DNA of 64,000 nucleotides from Bacteroidota bacterium (GTDB lineage Bacteria; Bacteroidota; Bacteroidia; AKYH767-A; OLB10): NCBI GenBank assembly GCA_019136655.1, contig JAGVTU010000018.1, positions 62,001 to 126,000 of the forward strand, read 5' to 3'. Shown piece by piece: positions 11,904 to 19,733 of this stretch (position 1 is its first letter; each line of letters starts with the position of its first letter). The notes under the pieces were generated by a model. It saw only the letters and a program-made list of their open reading frames with translations, ran no database searches and was not told where the DNA came from. The position numbers and the translations under genes were made by a program.

Positions 11904-12893
11904 ATGTTCAGGAAAATAATTTTTAAGGTAGCAGCAGAAGTACAGTTAGGTAAAATTCTCGAGCGCATCAGCAAACCAAAACACCGCGTAACCGTATTGT
12001 GTTTTCATCGCATTTCATCTGAGTTTGATAGTTTTTGGCAACCGGTTTATCCTGAAACATTCAGGCAACTGCTCGAAAAACTTGTTCAAGATTATCAGTT
12101 TACCACCTTCGAAAACGCAAATAAGGCAATTAAAAATTCTGACAAACCGCTAATCATCCTAAGTTTTGATGACGGATATAAAGACTTTATTGAAGAAGCT
12201 TTGCCGATATTGAAGTTTTTTGATGTACCTTCAAATCATAACATTGTTACCGATTGTGCCGATAGTAACAGAATCATCTGGACTCAAAAACTGAATTATC
12301 TGTTTAATAAACTCAAGTACAGCGGTAGATTTGCTCATGAAATTAAGTTGAGTGATCAGATTTATATCAGAGTACAACAACCTTTTGACGACTGGCTTCC
12401 GCTCAACAACAATATTTTGTTCAAACTATTTGAATTGAGAATGGATGAAAGAAATAAATGTATCGAAAATTTCGAAAACTATTTCACTGGTGAAAAAATG
12501 ATATATCCTTACAGGATGATGAACTGGGACGACATTAAACAACTTTGTAACCATCAGGTTGAGATTGGTTCACATACCGTAACGCACGATACTTTACCTT
12601 CAATACAATCCGAAGATCAGTTGAATGTTGAAATAGTAAAATCAAAACAAATAATTGAAGAGAAAACCGGTAAAGAATGTAAAGTATTTTCTCTGCCTAA
12701 TGGTCAGACATCAAAAGCCATTAATGATAAAATCAGTAGTGCCGGATATAATTATATACTTGATTTGAGAGCAGGCGGTAATAACATTTTCAGTAAAGAA
12801 TTGCCGGTTGTTGTGAACCGGCTGAACATGAATCCTGAACCTGTTTCGCTGATGCAATTACGAATGTCATTATTTAACAGGGGGATTAATTAA
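11904..12893 (+). CDS. Polysaccharide deacetylase (NodB-homology) family protein
   Basis: A 329-residue protein of carbohydrate esterase family 4 type. The metal-binding and catalytic motifs are present: LSFDDGYKDF (about residues 87-96) and EIGSHTVTHDTL (about 221-232, HxxxH). SLPNG near 265 matches the later family motif. Such enzymes remove acetyl groups from N-acetylated sugars in surface glycans. No signal peptide is seen, so it may act on lipid-linked intermediates on the cytoplasmic side. It ends three bases before the GNAT gene, which adds to the impression of a glycan-modification pair (deacetylase plus possible acetyltransferase). Confidence 0.9.
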   Translation: MFRKIIFKVAAEVQLGKILERISKPKHRVTVLCFHRISSEFDSFWQPVYPETFRQLLEKLVQDYQFTTFENANKAIKNSDKPLIILSFDDGYKDFIEEALPILKFFDVPSNHNIVTDCADSNRIIWTQKLNYLFNKLKYSGRFAHEIKLSDQIYIRVQQPFDDWLPLNNNILFKLFELRMDERNKCIENFENYFTGEKMIYPYRMMNWDDIKQLCNHQVEIGSHTVTHDTLPSIQSEDQLNVEIVKSKQIIEEKTGKECKVFSLPNGQTSKAINDKISSAGYNYILDLRAGGNNIFSKELPVVVNRLNMNPEPVSLMQLRMSLFNRGIN

Positions 12894-12896
12894 GCT

Positions 12897-13871
12897 TTGA
12901 CTGATATAACCATAAAACAAATAACAAAACAGGAATTACCATTACTGTTGCCACTCATGGAGCATTGCTTCAATATGAAAGTGGAGGAAGATTATTTCAA
13001 ATGGAAATTCTTAAATAATCCTTCCGGTGAGTTTGTGGGCTTTGGTGCTTTTAAGGCAGGTGAACTTTTAGGATTCAATGGTATTATTCCTGAAAAGTAT
13101 ATTGTCAATGGACGTGAACAAATTATTTTTCAGCTTGGCGATGTAATGACACATGCTTCCATCAGACGAATGGGTATGTTTGAAAAACTGGCCACAGCAT
13201 GTTATAATCATATCAGAGAAAATCATCCATTGGTAGTAATTGGTTTTGGAGGAGAAATTTCAACCTATGGTTTATTGAAAATGGGGTGGAAGAAAGTGAA
13301 AATCTTCAACTACTATTTTAAACATCGTATTCATTGCAGGTGGTCTGCTATATTGAACCAACCTGATAAAAAATATATAGTGAGACCTGCCGGTGATTTA
13401 CAGGAGGTTGTTGAATTGCATGACAGATACACTTACAGGAATGAACCGATTCATCAGGTATTTTCTAAAGAATATTTGTCATGGAAGATTTCTAATCCAA
13501 GACGCAAGTATCACACATTCGTTTGTTACCTTAACGGTCAGGCAGTAGGTTATATAATTTATTATCTTGAAGATGGTAAAGTTTTTATTTTTGATTTTGT
13601 TGTATCAAATCAAAAAGTTTCAAAAGCACTGTTAAAAAAGGCATATGAATTTTGTTTTGAAAACCAGTGTTCGGGAGTAATATCTGTGGCTGCTGCCGGC
13701 AGTTTGATGGCAAAAAGGTTAAAAAAGGCCGGATTTCTTCATAATCCATTCTCCAAAGGTCCTTTGCACGTAAGAGTTCCTTTTATGGTATTGGTTGATA
13801 ATAAGGAAGATACGAATTTTTTAAGACCAGAGAACTGGTTAATAGAACCAAGTGGTCACGATTCACTTTAA
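12897..13871 (+). CDS. GNAT-family acetyltransferase-like protein
   Basis: A 324-residue protein with two GNAT-like halves. The N-terminal half carries FVGFGAFKAGELLGFNGIIP and the acetyl-CoA-loop-like GDVMTHASIRRMGMFEKLA (about residues 82-100). The C-terminal half has FVCYLNGQAVGYIIYYLEDG. It resembles FemAB/GNAT proteins found in lipid-linked sugar or exopolysaccharide loci. The start is a TTG at 12897, three bases after the deacetylase stop; the first ATG (LLPLMEHCF) would remove the first strand of the domain. It likely acetylates or aminoacylates a glycan precursor; the substrate is unknown. Confidence 0.82.
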   Translation: MTDITIKQITKQELPLLLPLMEHCFNMKVEEDYFKWKFLNNPSGEFVGFGAFKAGELLGFNGIIPEKYIVNGREQIIFQLGDVMTHASIRRMGMFEKLATACYNHIRENHPLVVIGFGGEISTYGLLKMGWKKVKIFNYYFKHRIHCRWSAILNQPDKKYIVRPAGDLQEVVELHDRYTYRNEPIHQVFSKEYLSWKISNPRRKYHTFVCYLNGQAVGYIIYYLEDGKVFIFDFVVSNQKVSKALLKKAYEFCFENQCSGVISVAAAGSLMAKRLKKAGFLHNPFSKGPLHVRVPFMVLVDNKEDTNFLRPENWLIEPSGHDSL

Positions 13872-13964
13872 TGATATATCGCATAAAAATCGCGGTTACG
13901 CCTAATTAAAGCTACACTGTTAAAAACTACAGATTTTCACTCTGCTATATTGATATATCGCATA
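13872..13964. repeat. 14-bp direct repeat pair TGATATATCGCATA
   Basis: The word TGATATATCGCATA occurs at 13872-13885 and again at 13951-13964, between the GNAT gene and the broken Omp28-type gene. The second copy runs straight into CATACTTTTAC, a near-match to a -7 element. The pair could be an operator or a scar of a past insertion. Confidence 0.6.
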
Positions 13965-14003
13965 CTTTTACAACTTAAATCTTAAAGTCAAATATTGTTT
14001 ACA

Positions 14004-14238
14004 ATGAAAAGAATCTCTACTCTTTTAATTTCAGCATTGCTGATATCTCAACTGAGTCAGGCGCAATCACCGCGCAAAGTACTCGTTGAGGAATTTACAG
14101 GCGAAACATGCGGTCCATGTGCTTCACAAAATCCCGGATTTGATGCCATACTTAGTGCGAATTCTAATGCAATTCCATTAAAGTATCAAAACAACATCCC
14201 TTCACCGGGCCCCAACTTTTATGCATATAACACTGCAG
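14004..14238 (+). pseudogene. Omp28-type T9SS cargo, N-terminal fragment (interrupted)
   Basis: This is the first ~78 codons of a secreted Omp28-type protein. The ATG at 14004 begins a signal peptide (MKRISTLLISALLISQLSQAQ), followed by KVLVEEFTGETCGPCASQNP, a CxxC thioredoxin-like motif typical of Omp28 proteins. The reading continues to about PNFYAYNTA and then runs into foreign sequence. The native continuation (GNRTTYYANNYSPHAF, in another frame) reappears after 15106. If the intervening 868 bases are removed, the two halves join in frame as NTAVGNRTTYY. The right half has a further frameshift, so the whole gene (14004-16729) looks inactive. The exact left breakpoint is inferred. Confidence 0.8.
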
Positions 14239-15106
14239 CATTGCACAAAGACAATTTTCAAATTTTAAACTCAAATAAATATAAATGGACAATTCAACAA
14301 CACAATCAAAATGGTATGACAAGACTTGGCTTGTTATCGTTCTCTGCATTATTTTCTTTCCAGTAGGACTTTATGCTCTATGGAAAAATCAATCAATCTC
14401 AAAAGGTTGGAAAATTGGTGTGACAGTAGTAATTGCTTTAATAGTTCTTGCTCAACTTGGCAAAGACGATAAAGGTAGTTCTTCAACGGCAGACAATTCA
14501 TCGTCAAGCTCAAACGAGCAGACTGAACAAAAAGCAGAAGCACCAAAAGGTGTTGGAGTTGGCGAAGTTCTACACACTGACTACTTTGACATAACAGTAA
14601 ACAAGGTAAGTTTAGAAGACCGTGTAAATACAGGAAATGAATTTGCCGACCTAAAACCTGAACAAGGCAATATGTATTTAATCATAAACGCATCATTTAA
14701 AAACACGGACAAAGAAAGTCGTATGCTTTTGGACGGTTCAGTTTGGATAAACTACAATGGTAAGGACTACGAGTTTGACAAATCCGAAACCGTTATGCTT
14801 GAAGGTTGGGGTCTTCTACTTGACCAAATAAATCCATTAACGACTAAGACAACTAATTTGGTTTACAAAATTCCTGCTGAAATCAAGGGTAACGCATATT
14901 GGCAACCAGGACGTGCAGACGGAGACCAAAAAATATTACTCGGAAACTTGGAATAATACGGACGAAAGAAGAGCAGCCCATAACAAGGTATTGCCAAAAG
15001 CGGGGCTGAACGGCTTCGATTGAGCATTTGTGCAAGGTTCAACATTCGTTCTTCAATTGAACTTTTGTACTACAACTCCCCGCCTTCGGCAATACCCAAA
15101 CCGATG
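14239..15106 (+). mobile_element. Integron-like gene cassette inserted in an Omp28-type gene (boundaries approximate)
   Basis: About 868 bases separate two halves of one ancestral gene. The insert holds a single DUF4352-like gene followed, in the same orientation, by an imperfect hairpin with AACA and TGTT at its ends, the layout of an integron cassette (gene then attC). No transposase, terminal inverted repeats or target duplication is seen, and no integrase gene lies in the window. The insert's coding sequence strongly prefers GAC for Asp (15 GAC to 1 GAT), whereas nearby genes prefer GAT. The right edge (G^TTGG) fits integron cleavage; the left edge (GCAG/CATTGC) is less canonical. Confidence 0.65.
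14285..14956 (+). CDS. DUF4352-like membrane-anchored protein (cassette gene)
   Basis: A 223-residue protein. The N-terminus holds two closely spaced hydrophobic segments (about 15-33, WLVIVLCIIFFPVGLYALW, and about 44-58, IGVTVVIALIVLAQL). A Ser/Glu-rich linker follows (about 63-90, SSSTADNSSSSSNEQ). The C-terminal domain (about 95-223, with ITVNKVSLEDRVNTG, YLIINASFKNTDKESR and TTNLVYKIP) matches the DUF4352/telokin-like beta-sandwich seen in surface-exposed proteins. Function is unknown. Codon use (almost only GAC for Asp) differs from all neighbours, which supports recent acquisition. The ATG follows an A/T-rich leader of about 45 bases within the cassette. Confidence 0.85.
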   Translation: MDNSTTQSKWYDKTWLVIVLCIIFFPVGLYALWKNQSISKGWKIGVTVVIALIVLAQLGKDDKGSSSTADNSSSSSNEQTEQKAEAPKGVGVGEVLHTDYFDITVNKVSLEDRVNTGNEFADLKPEQGNMYLIINASFKNTDKESRMLLDGSVWINYNGKDYEFDKSETVMLEGWGLLLDQINPLTTKTTNLVYKIPAEIKGNAYWQPGRADGDQKILLGNLE

Positions 15107-15110
15107 TTGG
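14978..15110 (+). repeat. attC-like imperfect hairpin ending the cassette
   Basis: The left arm GGTATTGCC (14987-14995) pairs with GGCAATACC (15088-15096). Next to it, GCGGGG (15000-15005) pairs with CCCCGC (15078-15083). The outer AACA (14982-14985) pairs with TGTT (15105-15108). The right side has about eight extra unpaired bases, the kind of asymmetry seen in attC sites. The ~70-base loop contains a smaller GTTCAA/TTGAAC pairing. The ends only approximate the consensus simple sites. Confidence 0.6.
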
Positions 15111-16729
15111 AAACAGAACAACTTATTATGCCAATAATTATTCTCCACATGCATTTATGGATGGAAATGTTTGGGATGATGTTGCAGGATATTTTACAAA
15201 CACGATTTTGAATAACTTCACCTTTTACAATTACAGTTACACATTCTTTCTCAACAGGCTATGACACCATTTACACTCACTCTGTTATTCGTGCAACACA
15301 GGCTTATTCTGGAACAAACCTGAAAGCAAGAGTGGCAGTTTCTGAAAGAGATATTTATGGATATACTTCTCCGAATGGCGAGTCGCACTTTGAATGGGTA
15401 ATGCGTAAAATGCTTCCTGATGGAAATGGTACTGCATTACCATCAACCTGGTATGTAGGCGATTCAGTAGTATTAGATTTGCAATGGACTATTGTTGATA
15501 ATCCTAATTTATTTGTTCCATATTGGCCGGTATTACAGGCAGTAACTTTTGTTCAGGAAGATGCTACTAAGGAAGTGCTTCAGGCAGGATCAAGTGAAAT
15601 CGCTGCTCAGGTTCCGTTTGGTGCTATAACAGGAATTGCTTCAGGAATTGCTTGTACCAATCCATTAACTCCTTCTGTGACATTGAAAAACTATGGTGGA
15701 ATAACTCTAACTTCGGCATTAATTGAATATGGAATTGAGGGTCAAACCATGCAGCAATATAGTTGGAGCGGATTATTAGTTGCCGGAGCAAGTACTCCAC
15801 TTACTTTAAGTGCTGTTACCATTCCTTCCGGTAGTGGTCAGAATTTTGTGGCAAAACTTATTGAAGTAAACGGCAACCCTGATTATTACAACCGTAATTT
15901 GAATTTCAAAGCTCCTGTTTCATTGGCAGGTACTCCAACCCAAACATTAAGTCAAGGATTCACATCCACTACTTTCCCTCCGGCTGACTGGATGCTTAAC
16001 AATAATGGAGCTTCAACCACATGGACCAGAAGTACTGTAGGTGGATTTGGCCAAACTCCAGGTGGGTCAGCAAAATTTGCATTCTACAGCATTGCATCCG
16101 GTGTTATAGGAGAATTAATCCCAACTATTCCCGTAGATTTATCAACTGCTATCAATCCTATTATGACATTTAGCGTTGCTTATTGTCAATATTCTTCTAC
16201 ATACAATGACAGACTGCAGGTTTTGGTGTCAACAGATTGTGGTACAACCTGGTCATCTGTTTACAACAAAGCCGGTGCTGCGCTTGCAACAAAAGCTGCT
16301 CAGACTACAGCATTTACTCCAACAGCTACTCAATGGCGCTCAGATACTGTTTCATTGGCAAATTTTGTAGGTCAATCTTCAGTGATGATTAAGTTAAAAG
16401 GAACTTCAGCATATGGCAACAACCTGTATGTAGATGATATCAATTTATCTGATTTTACATCAGTACATTCACTTGAAGGAGTTACTTCTTTCAATGTTTA
16501 TCCAAATCCTGCAAACGATTTCATTAACATTTCAGCTACTATGGAAAAGGCTATGCCTTTGGCACTGGAATTGACTGATATTTCAGGTCGTGTTGCTTAT
16601 TCATTAAATTTAGGTAAGGTATCGTCATTGAATCAGACTATAGACATAAAAAACCTTGCAGCTGGAATTTATACACTTGCTGTTCGTTCAGGCAATTCTG
16701 TAAACTATCAAAAAATCTCTATTCAATAA
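15107..16729 (+). pseudogene. Omp28-type T9SS cargo, C-terminal fragment (frameshifted)
   Basis: This is the continuation of the gene begun at 14004. From 15109 one frame reads GNRTTYYANNYSPHAFMDG and ends at a TGA at 15262. The following frame, open from 15212, reads SPFTITVTHSFSTGYDTIY and runs to 16729. A one-base gain or two-base loss near 15209-15220 therefore separates them. The longest intact piece could start at a GTG at 15332 (465 residues). It contains a choice-of-anchor J/cleaved-adhesin-like domain (FPPADWMLNNNG ... GNNLYVDDINL) and a type A T9SS sorting domain (FNVYPNPANDFINIS ... GIYTLAVRSG). Without the signal peptide it would not be exported. Confidence 0.8.
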
Positions 16730-16737
16730 TTATATAA

Positions 16738-16778
16738 AATTCAGAGTAGCCGGGACTTTCATCCGGTTACTCTGAATT
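16738..16778 (+). terminator. Stem-loop after the broken Omp28-type gene
   Basis: AATTCAGAGTAGCCGG pairs with CCGGTTACTCTGAATT (16 pairs, one G-T) around a nine-base loop, nine bases after the stop at 16729. The trailing sequence is A/T-rich but has no long T run, so it may terminate weakly or stabilise the RNA 3' end. Confidence 0.6.
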
Positions 16779-16794
16779 ATTAAAATCAAGTAAA

Positions 16795-17496
16795 ATGAAA
16801 AAACTCTTTACAACAATTTTAATCAGCGCAGGAGCATTATTTGCCAACGGACAAAATCTGAGTTATAATAGTCTAACAGCAGATGTTTATGGCTCGATAG
16901 AAGATAGCGTAATCCAGGCAACTGTATTGGTAGTGAACTCTGGTTCGAGTACAATTAATGCATCATTAAAAGCATACAATACAAACTTGTATCCGCTTGC
17001 TGAGCATAGCTTTTGTTGGGGAATACTTTGCAATGGTGTAGGAACAATGGTTTCTCCTGTTACTTCTCCCATAAGCCCTGGAGGTTCTGATAATACTTTC
17101 AGAGGAGATTATTTCGGTCATGGTTATGTTGGTTCGAGTACGATAGCTTATACAATTTTTGATATTAATTATCCAAATGACTCTGTGCAGTTTTCTGTAA
17201 ATTATCATATAACACCGGTTGGGATTAATCAGTTGGAACAAACAAATTCCATGAGTAAGTTATATCCAAACCCTGCCAAATCAATGACAGCATTTAATTA
17301 TCAGCTTAAGAAAGGTACTAAAGCTGAAATTAAAATTGTGAATATGCTTGGTAAAACCATTAACACCATACCTGTTAGTAATGCAAGCGGTAATATAGTT
17401 TTATCTACAGCAGATTATCCTAATGGCGTATATATGGTAGCTCTTTCAGTTGGCGGTAAAAACATTACTGTACAGAAATTAGTTGTGAATCGTTAA
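16795..17496 (+). CDS. Secreted T9SS-sorted protein of unknown function
   Basis: A 233-residue protein with a signal peptide (MKKLFTTILISAGALFANGQ). A central ~125-residue beta-rich domain has two cysteines (FCWGILCNG, around 75) and is otherwise unfamiliar. The C-terminal sorting domain is type A (KLYPNPAKSMTAFNYQLKKG ... GVYMVALSVGGK, about 158-233). The middle resembles short immunoglobulin-like adhesive modules (TVLVVNSGSSTINASLKAYN). It sits between the broken Omp28-type gene and the TlpA-like gene, starting 23 bases before the latter, and is probably part of the same unit. No enzymatic motif was found. Confidence 0.85.
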   Translation: MKKLFTTILISAGALFANGQNLSYNSLTADVYGSIEDSVIQATVLVVNSGSSTINASLKAYNTNLYPLAEHSFCWGILCNGVGTMVSPVTSPISPGGSDNTFRGDYFGHGYVGSSTIAYTIFDINYPNDSVQFSVNYHITPVGINQLEQTNSMSKLYPNPAKSMTAFNYQLKKGTKAEIKIVNMLGKTINTIPVSNASGNIVLSTADYPNGVYMVALSVGGKNITVQKLVVNR

Positions 17497-17519
17497 TTAG
17501 AAGATTTAATAATAACTAC

Positions 17520-18032
17520 ATGTTAAGAAAAACTATATTTTTTCTGGCGTTTATCAGTGCAACAGCAGTTCAGGCACAGGTATTTCAGTCCAGACCAATT
17601 CCTGTGGTTGATGTAAAAGACATGGATGGTAAAACAGTAAGTACATCCACATTTAATAACAATGGAAAACCCATGGTGCTTGATTTTTGGGCCACTTGGT
17701 GTAAACCTTGTATTAATGAACTTACTGCCATAAATGATTTATACAGCGACTGGCAAAAGGAAACAGGAGTGAAAATTATTGCCATCAGTGTGGATGATGC
17801 CCGCACAATGAGTAATGTTAAACCTTTTGTAAATGGTAAAGACTGGGATTATGAAATTTATATTGATCCCAATGGCGATTTAAAAAGAGCATTAAATATA
17901 GGGGCAGTTCCCTATGTTTTTTTAGTTAATGGTAAAGGAGAAATAGTTTCAGTTCATACAGGTTATGCTCCCGGTGATGAGAATAAACTTTACGAGGAAA
18001 TTAAAAAGTTGGCAACTGAAAAAGTAAACTAA
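17520..18032 (+). CDS. TlpA-like periplasmic thioredoxin-fold oxidoreductase
   Basis: A 170-residue protein with a signal peptide (MLRKTIFFLAFISATAVQAQ) and an AhpC/TSA-type thioredoxin fold. The active site is Cys61-Lys-Pro-Cys64 in DFWATWCKPCINEL, and the cis-proline loop is GAVPYVF (about residues 134-140). Such proteins reduce or exchange disulfides in the periplasm. The adjacent Omp28 lipoprotein (CGNC) and the broken Omp28-type gene (CGPC) also carry CxxC pairs, so these may be its partners or share its substrates. The gene is 36 bases upstream of the DUF6029 gene. Confidence 0.92.
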   Translation: MLRKTIFFLAFISATAVQAQVFQSRPIPVVDVKDMDGKTVSTSTFNNNGKPMVLDFWATWCKPCINELTAINDLYSDWQKETGVKIIAISVDDARTMSNVKPFVNGKDWDYEIYIDPNGDLKRALNIGAVPYVFLVNGKGEIVSVHTGYAPGDENKLYEEIKKLATEKVN

Positions 18033-18068
18033 AAGACAATTATTAATTGAGCAACAATATTTATTTTA

Positions 18069-19715
18069 ATGATTAAGAAATATTTATCAGTAACCGGTAA
18101 GATACTACCGGTTATTTTTTTTATTAGCTGGTCGCATTGTGCTTCAGCACAAAATGCTCCTGCCGAAATTCACGGCAGTTTTCAAATAGACGGACAGTAT
18201 TATATTCAGGATTCTGTAATCAGTGCACCTGAAGTTAATGAAAAATTTTTGTTGAATGGCTTTGGCGACCTTGTGTTTACAAAAGGAAATTTCAAGGCAG
18301 GATTGCGATACGAAACATATCAGAATGTATTATTGGGATACGACAAAAGGTTTACAGGAAGTGGAATAGCTAGCCGTTATGCTGAGTATGACAACGGTTT
18401 TCTCTCAGTTACAGTGGGGAATTTTTATGAGCAATTTGGCAGCGGACTGATATTACGTTCTTACTGGGAGCCAACATTAGGATATGATAATTCTATAGAT
18501 GGATTGCGCGTAAAACTTAAGCCTTATTCAGGTATTACGGTTAAAGGTTTAATAGGCCGTCAGCGTTATTACTTCAAAACAGGTGAAGGCATTGTAAGAG
18601 GAGTGGATGCTGAAGTTGCATGGAATGAAGTAGTAGATAAATGGAATGATGCAAAAACACATGTTACTACAGGTTTTGGTTTTGTAAGCAAATACCAAAA
18701 GGATGATGACCCTGTATATATCCTTCCTGAAAATGTGGCTGCATATTCAGGCCGTTTGGATGTTACAAGAGGTAAAGTGACGGTTAATGCAGAATATGCT
18801 TATAAATATAACGACCCATCATCATTAAACAACTACAGTTATAAATTTGGAGATGCTGCATTACTCAAGGCTACTTACTCTCAAAAAGGACTTGGAATTT
18901 TCCTTGCTGCCAAGAGAATTGACAATATGAATTTCAGAAGTGAACGCAACGCCAACCTCAACGACCTGATGATAAATTATCTTCCGGCATTGACAAAGTA
19001 TCATATCTATTCGCTTGCTACTATTTATCCTTATGCAACGCAGCCTAATGGCGAGATGGGTTATGAAGGTGAAATAAATTACACCATCAGGAAAGGAACA
19101 AAACTGGGTGGTGATTATGGTACCAATATTATTTTTAATGTTTCAGGAGCTAATAGCTTAAGTACAGAACCTGTTGCCGGTAAAGACCTATATGAAAGCG
19201 ATTGGGGAAAAGTAGGGAAAGAAGTTTACTATAAAGAGTTCAGTTTGGAAATTTCAAGAAAATTCAACCGTCACTTTAAAATGGCTTTGGTTTATATCAA
19301 CCAGACCTACAATAAAGATAAAGTTCAGTTTCAGGGCTCAACACAATATGGAACTATTTATGATAACATAGTTGTTGCCGACATGACTTATAAACTTAAC
19401 GACAAGCATGCACTTCGCCTTGAATTGCAAACTTTACAGACAGAACAAGATTACAAATCATGGATGGCCGGTCTGTTGGAGTATTCCTATTCTCCTCATT
19501 GGTTTGTGGCATTTTCTGACCAGTATAATTATGGCAATGACAAAACAGATTTACGGGTACACTACTATAATTTCTATGTAGGTTACACACACAATTCAAG
19601 TCGTATATCACTAAGTTATGGCCGTCAGCGTGAAGGATTGTTTTGTGTAGGAGGTGTGTGCAGACAGGTACCGGCAAGTAACGGACTTGCTGTTTCAATA
19701 TCAACCAGTTTTTAA
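18069..19715 (+). CDS. DUF6029 family outer-membrane beta-barrel protein
   Basis: A 548-residue protein with a signal peptide ending in CASAQ. It is built of amphipathic strands with aromatic girdles (GSFQIDGQYYIQDS, GFLSVTVGNFYEQFGSGLILRSYWEPTLGYDNSIDGLRV) and ends in Phe, as expected for an outer-membrane barrel. The sequence fits DUF6029, a Bacteroidota family without known function. A CVGGVC-like pair (GLFCVGGVCRQ) lies near the C-terminus, which is of interest beside two thiol-active neighbours. Nineteen-base spacing to the Omp28 gene implies one transcript. Confidence 0.85.
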   Translation: MIKKYLSVTGKILPVIFFISWSHCASAQNAPAEIHGSFQIDGQYYIQDSVISAPEVNEKFLLNGFGDLVFTKGNFKAGLRYETYQNVLLGYDKRFTGSGIASRYAEYDNGFLSVTVGNFYEQFGSGLILRSYWEPTLGYDNSIDGLRVKLKPYSGITVKGLIGRQRYYFKTGEGIVRGVDAEVAWNEVVDKWNDAKTHVTTGFGFVSKYQKDDDPVYILPENVAAYSGRLDVTRGKVTVNAEYAYKYNDPSSLNNYSYKFGDAALLKATYSQKGLGIFLAAKRIDNMNFRSERNANLNDLMINYLPALTKYHIYSLATIYPYATQPNGEMGYEGEINYTIRKGTKLGGDYGTNIIFNVSGANSLSTEPVAGKDLYESDWGKVGKEVYYKEFSLEISRKFNRHFKMALVYINQTYNKDKVQFQGSTQYGTIYDNIVVADMTYKLNDKHALRLELQTLQTEQDYKSWMAGLLEYSYSPHWFVAFSDQYNYGNDKTDLRVHYYNFYVGYTHNSSRISLSYGRQREGLFCVGGVCRQVPASNGLAVSISTSF

Positions 19716-19733
19716 TTTCAGATTATTAATAGC

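Noticed and set aside
13995-14366. The 123-codon frame as an intact gene with a TTG start at 13995
   Set aside because: The signal peptide starts at the ATG at 14004, and the last ~40 codons are cassette sequence, so it is a fragment.
14239-15106. Transposon or insertion sequence in the broken gene
   Set aside because: No transposase, terminal inverted repeats or target-site duplication were seen; the gene-plus-hairpin layout fits an integron cassette better.
15020-15211. A 63-codon plus-strand frame across the cassette hairpin
   Set aside because: It runs through the loop and arm of the attC-like hairpin and into the right half of the broken gene, and shows no domain.
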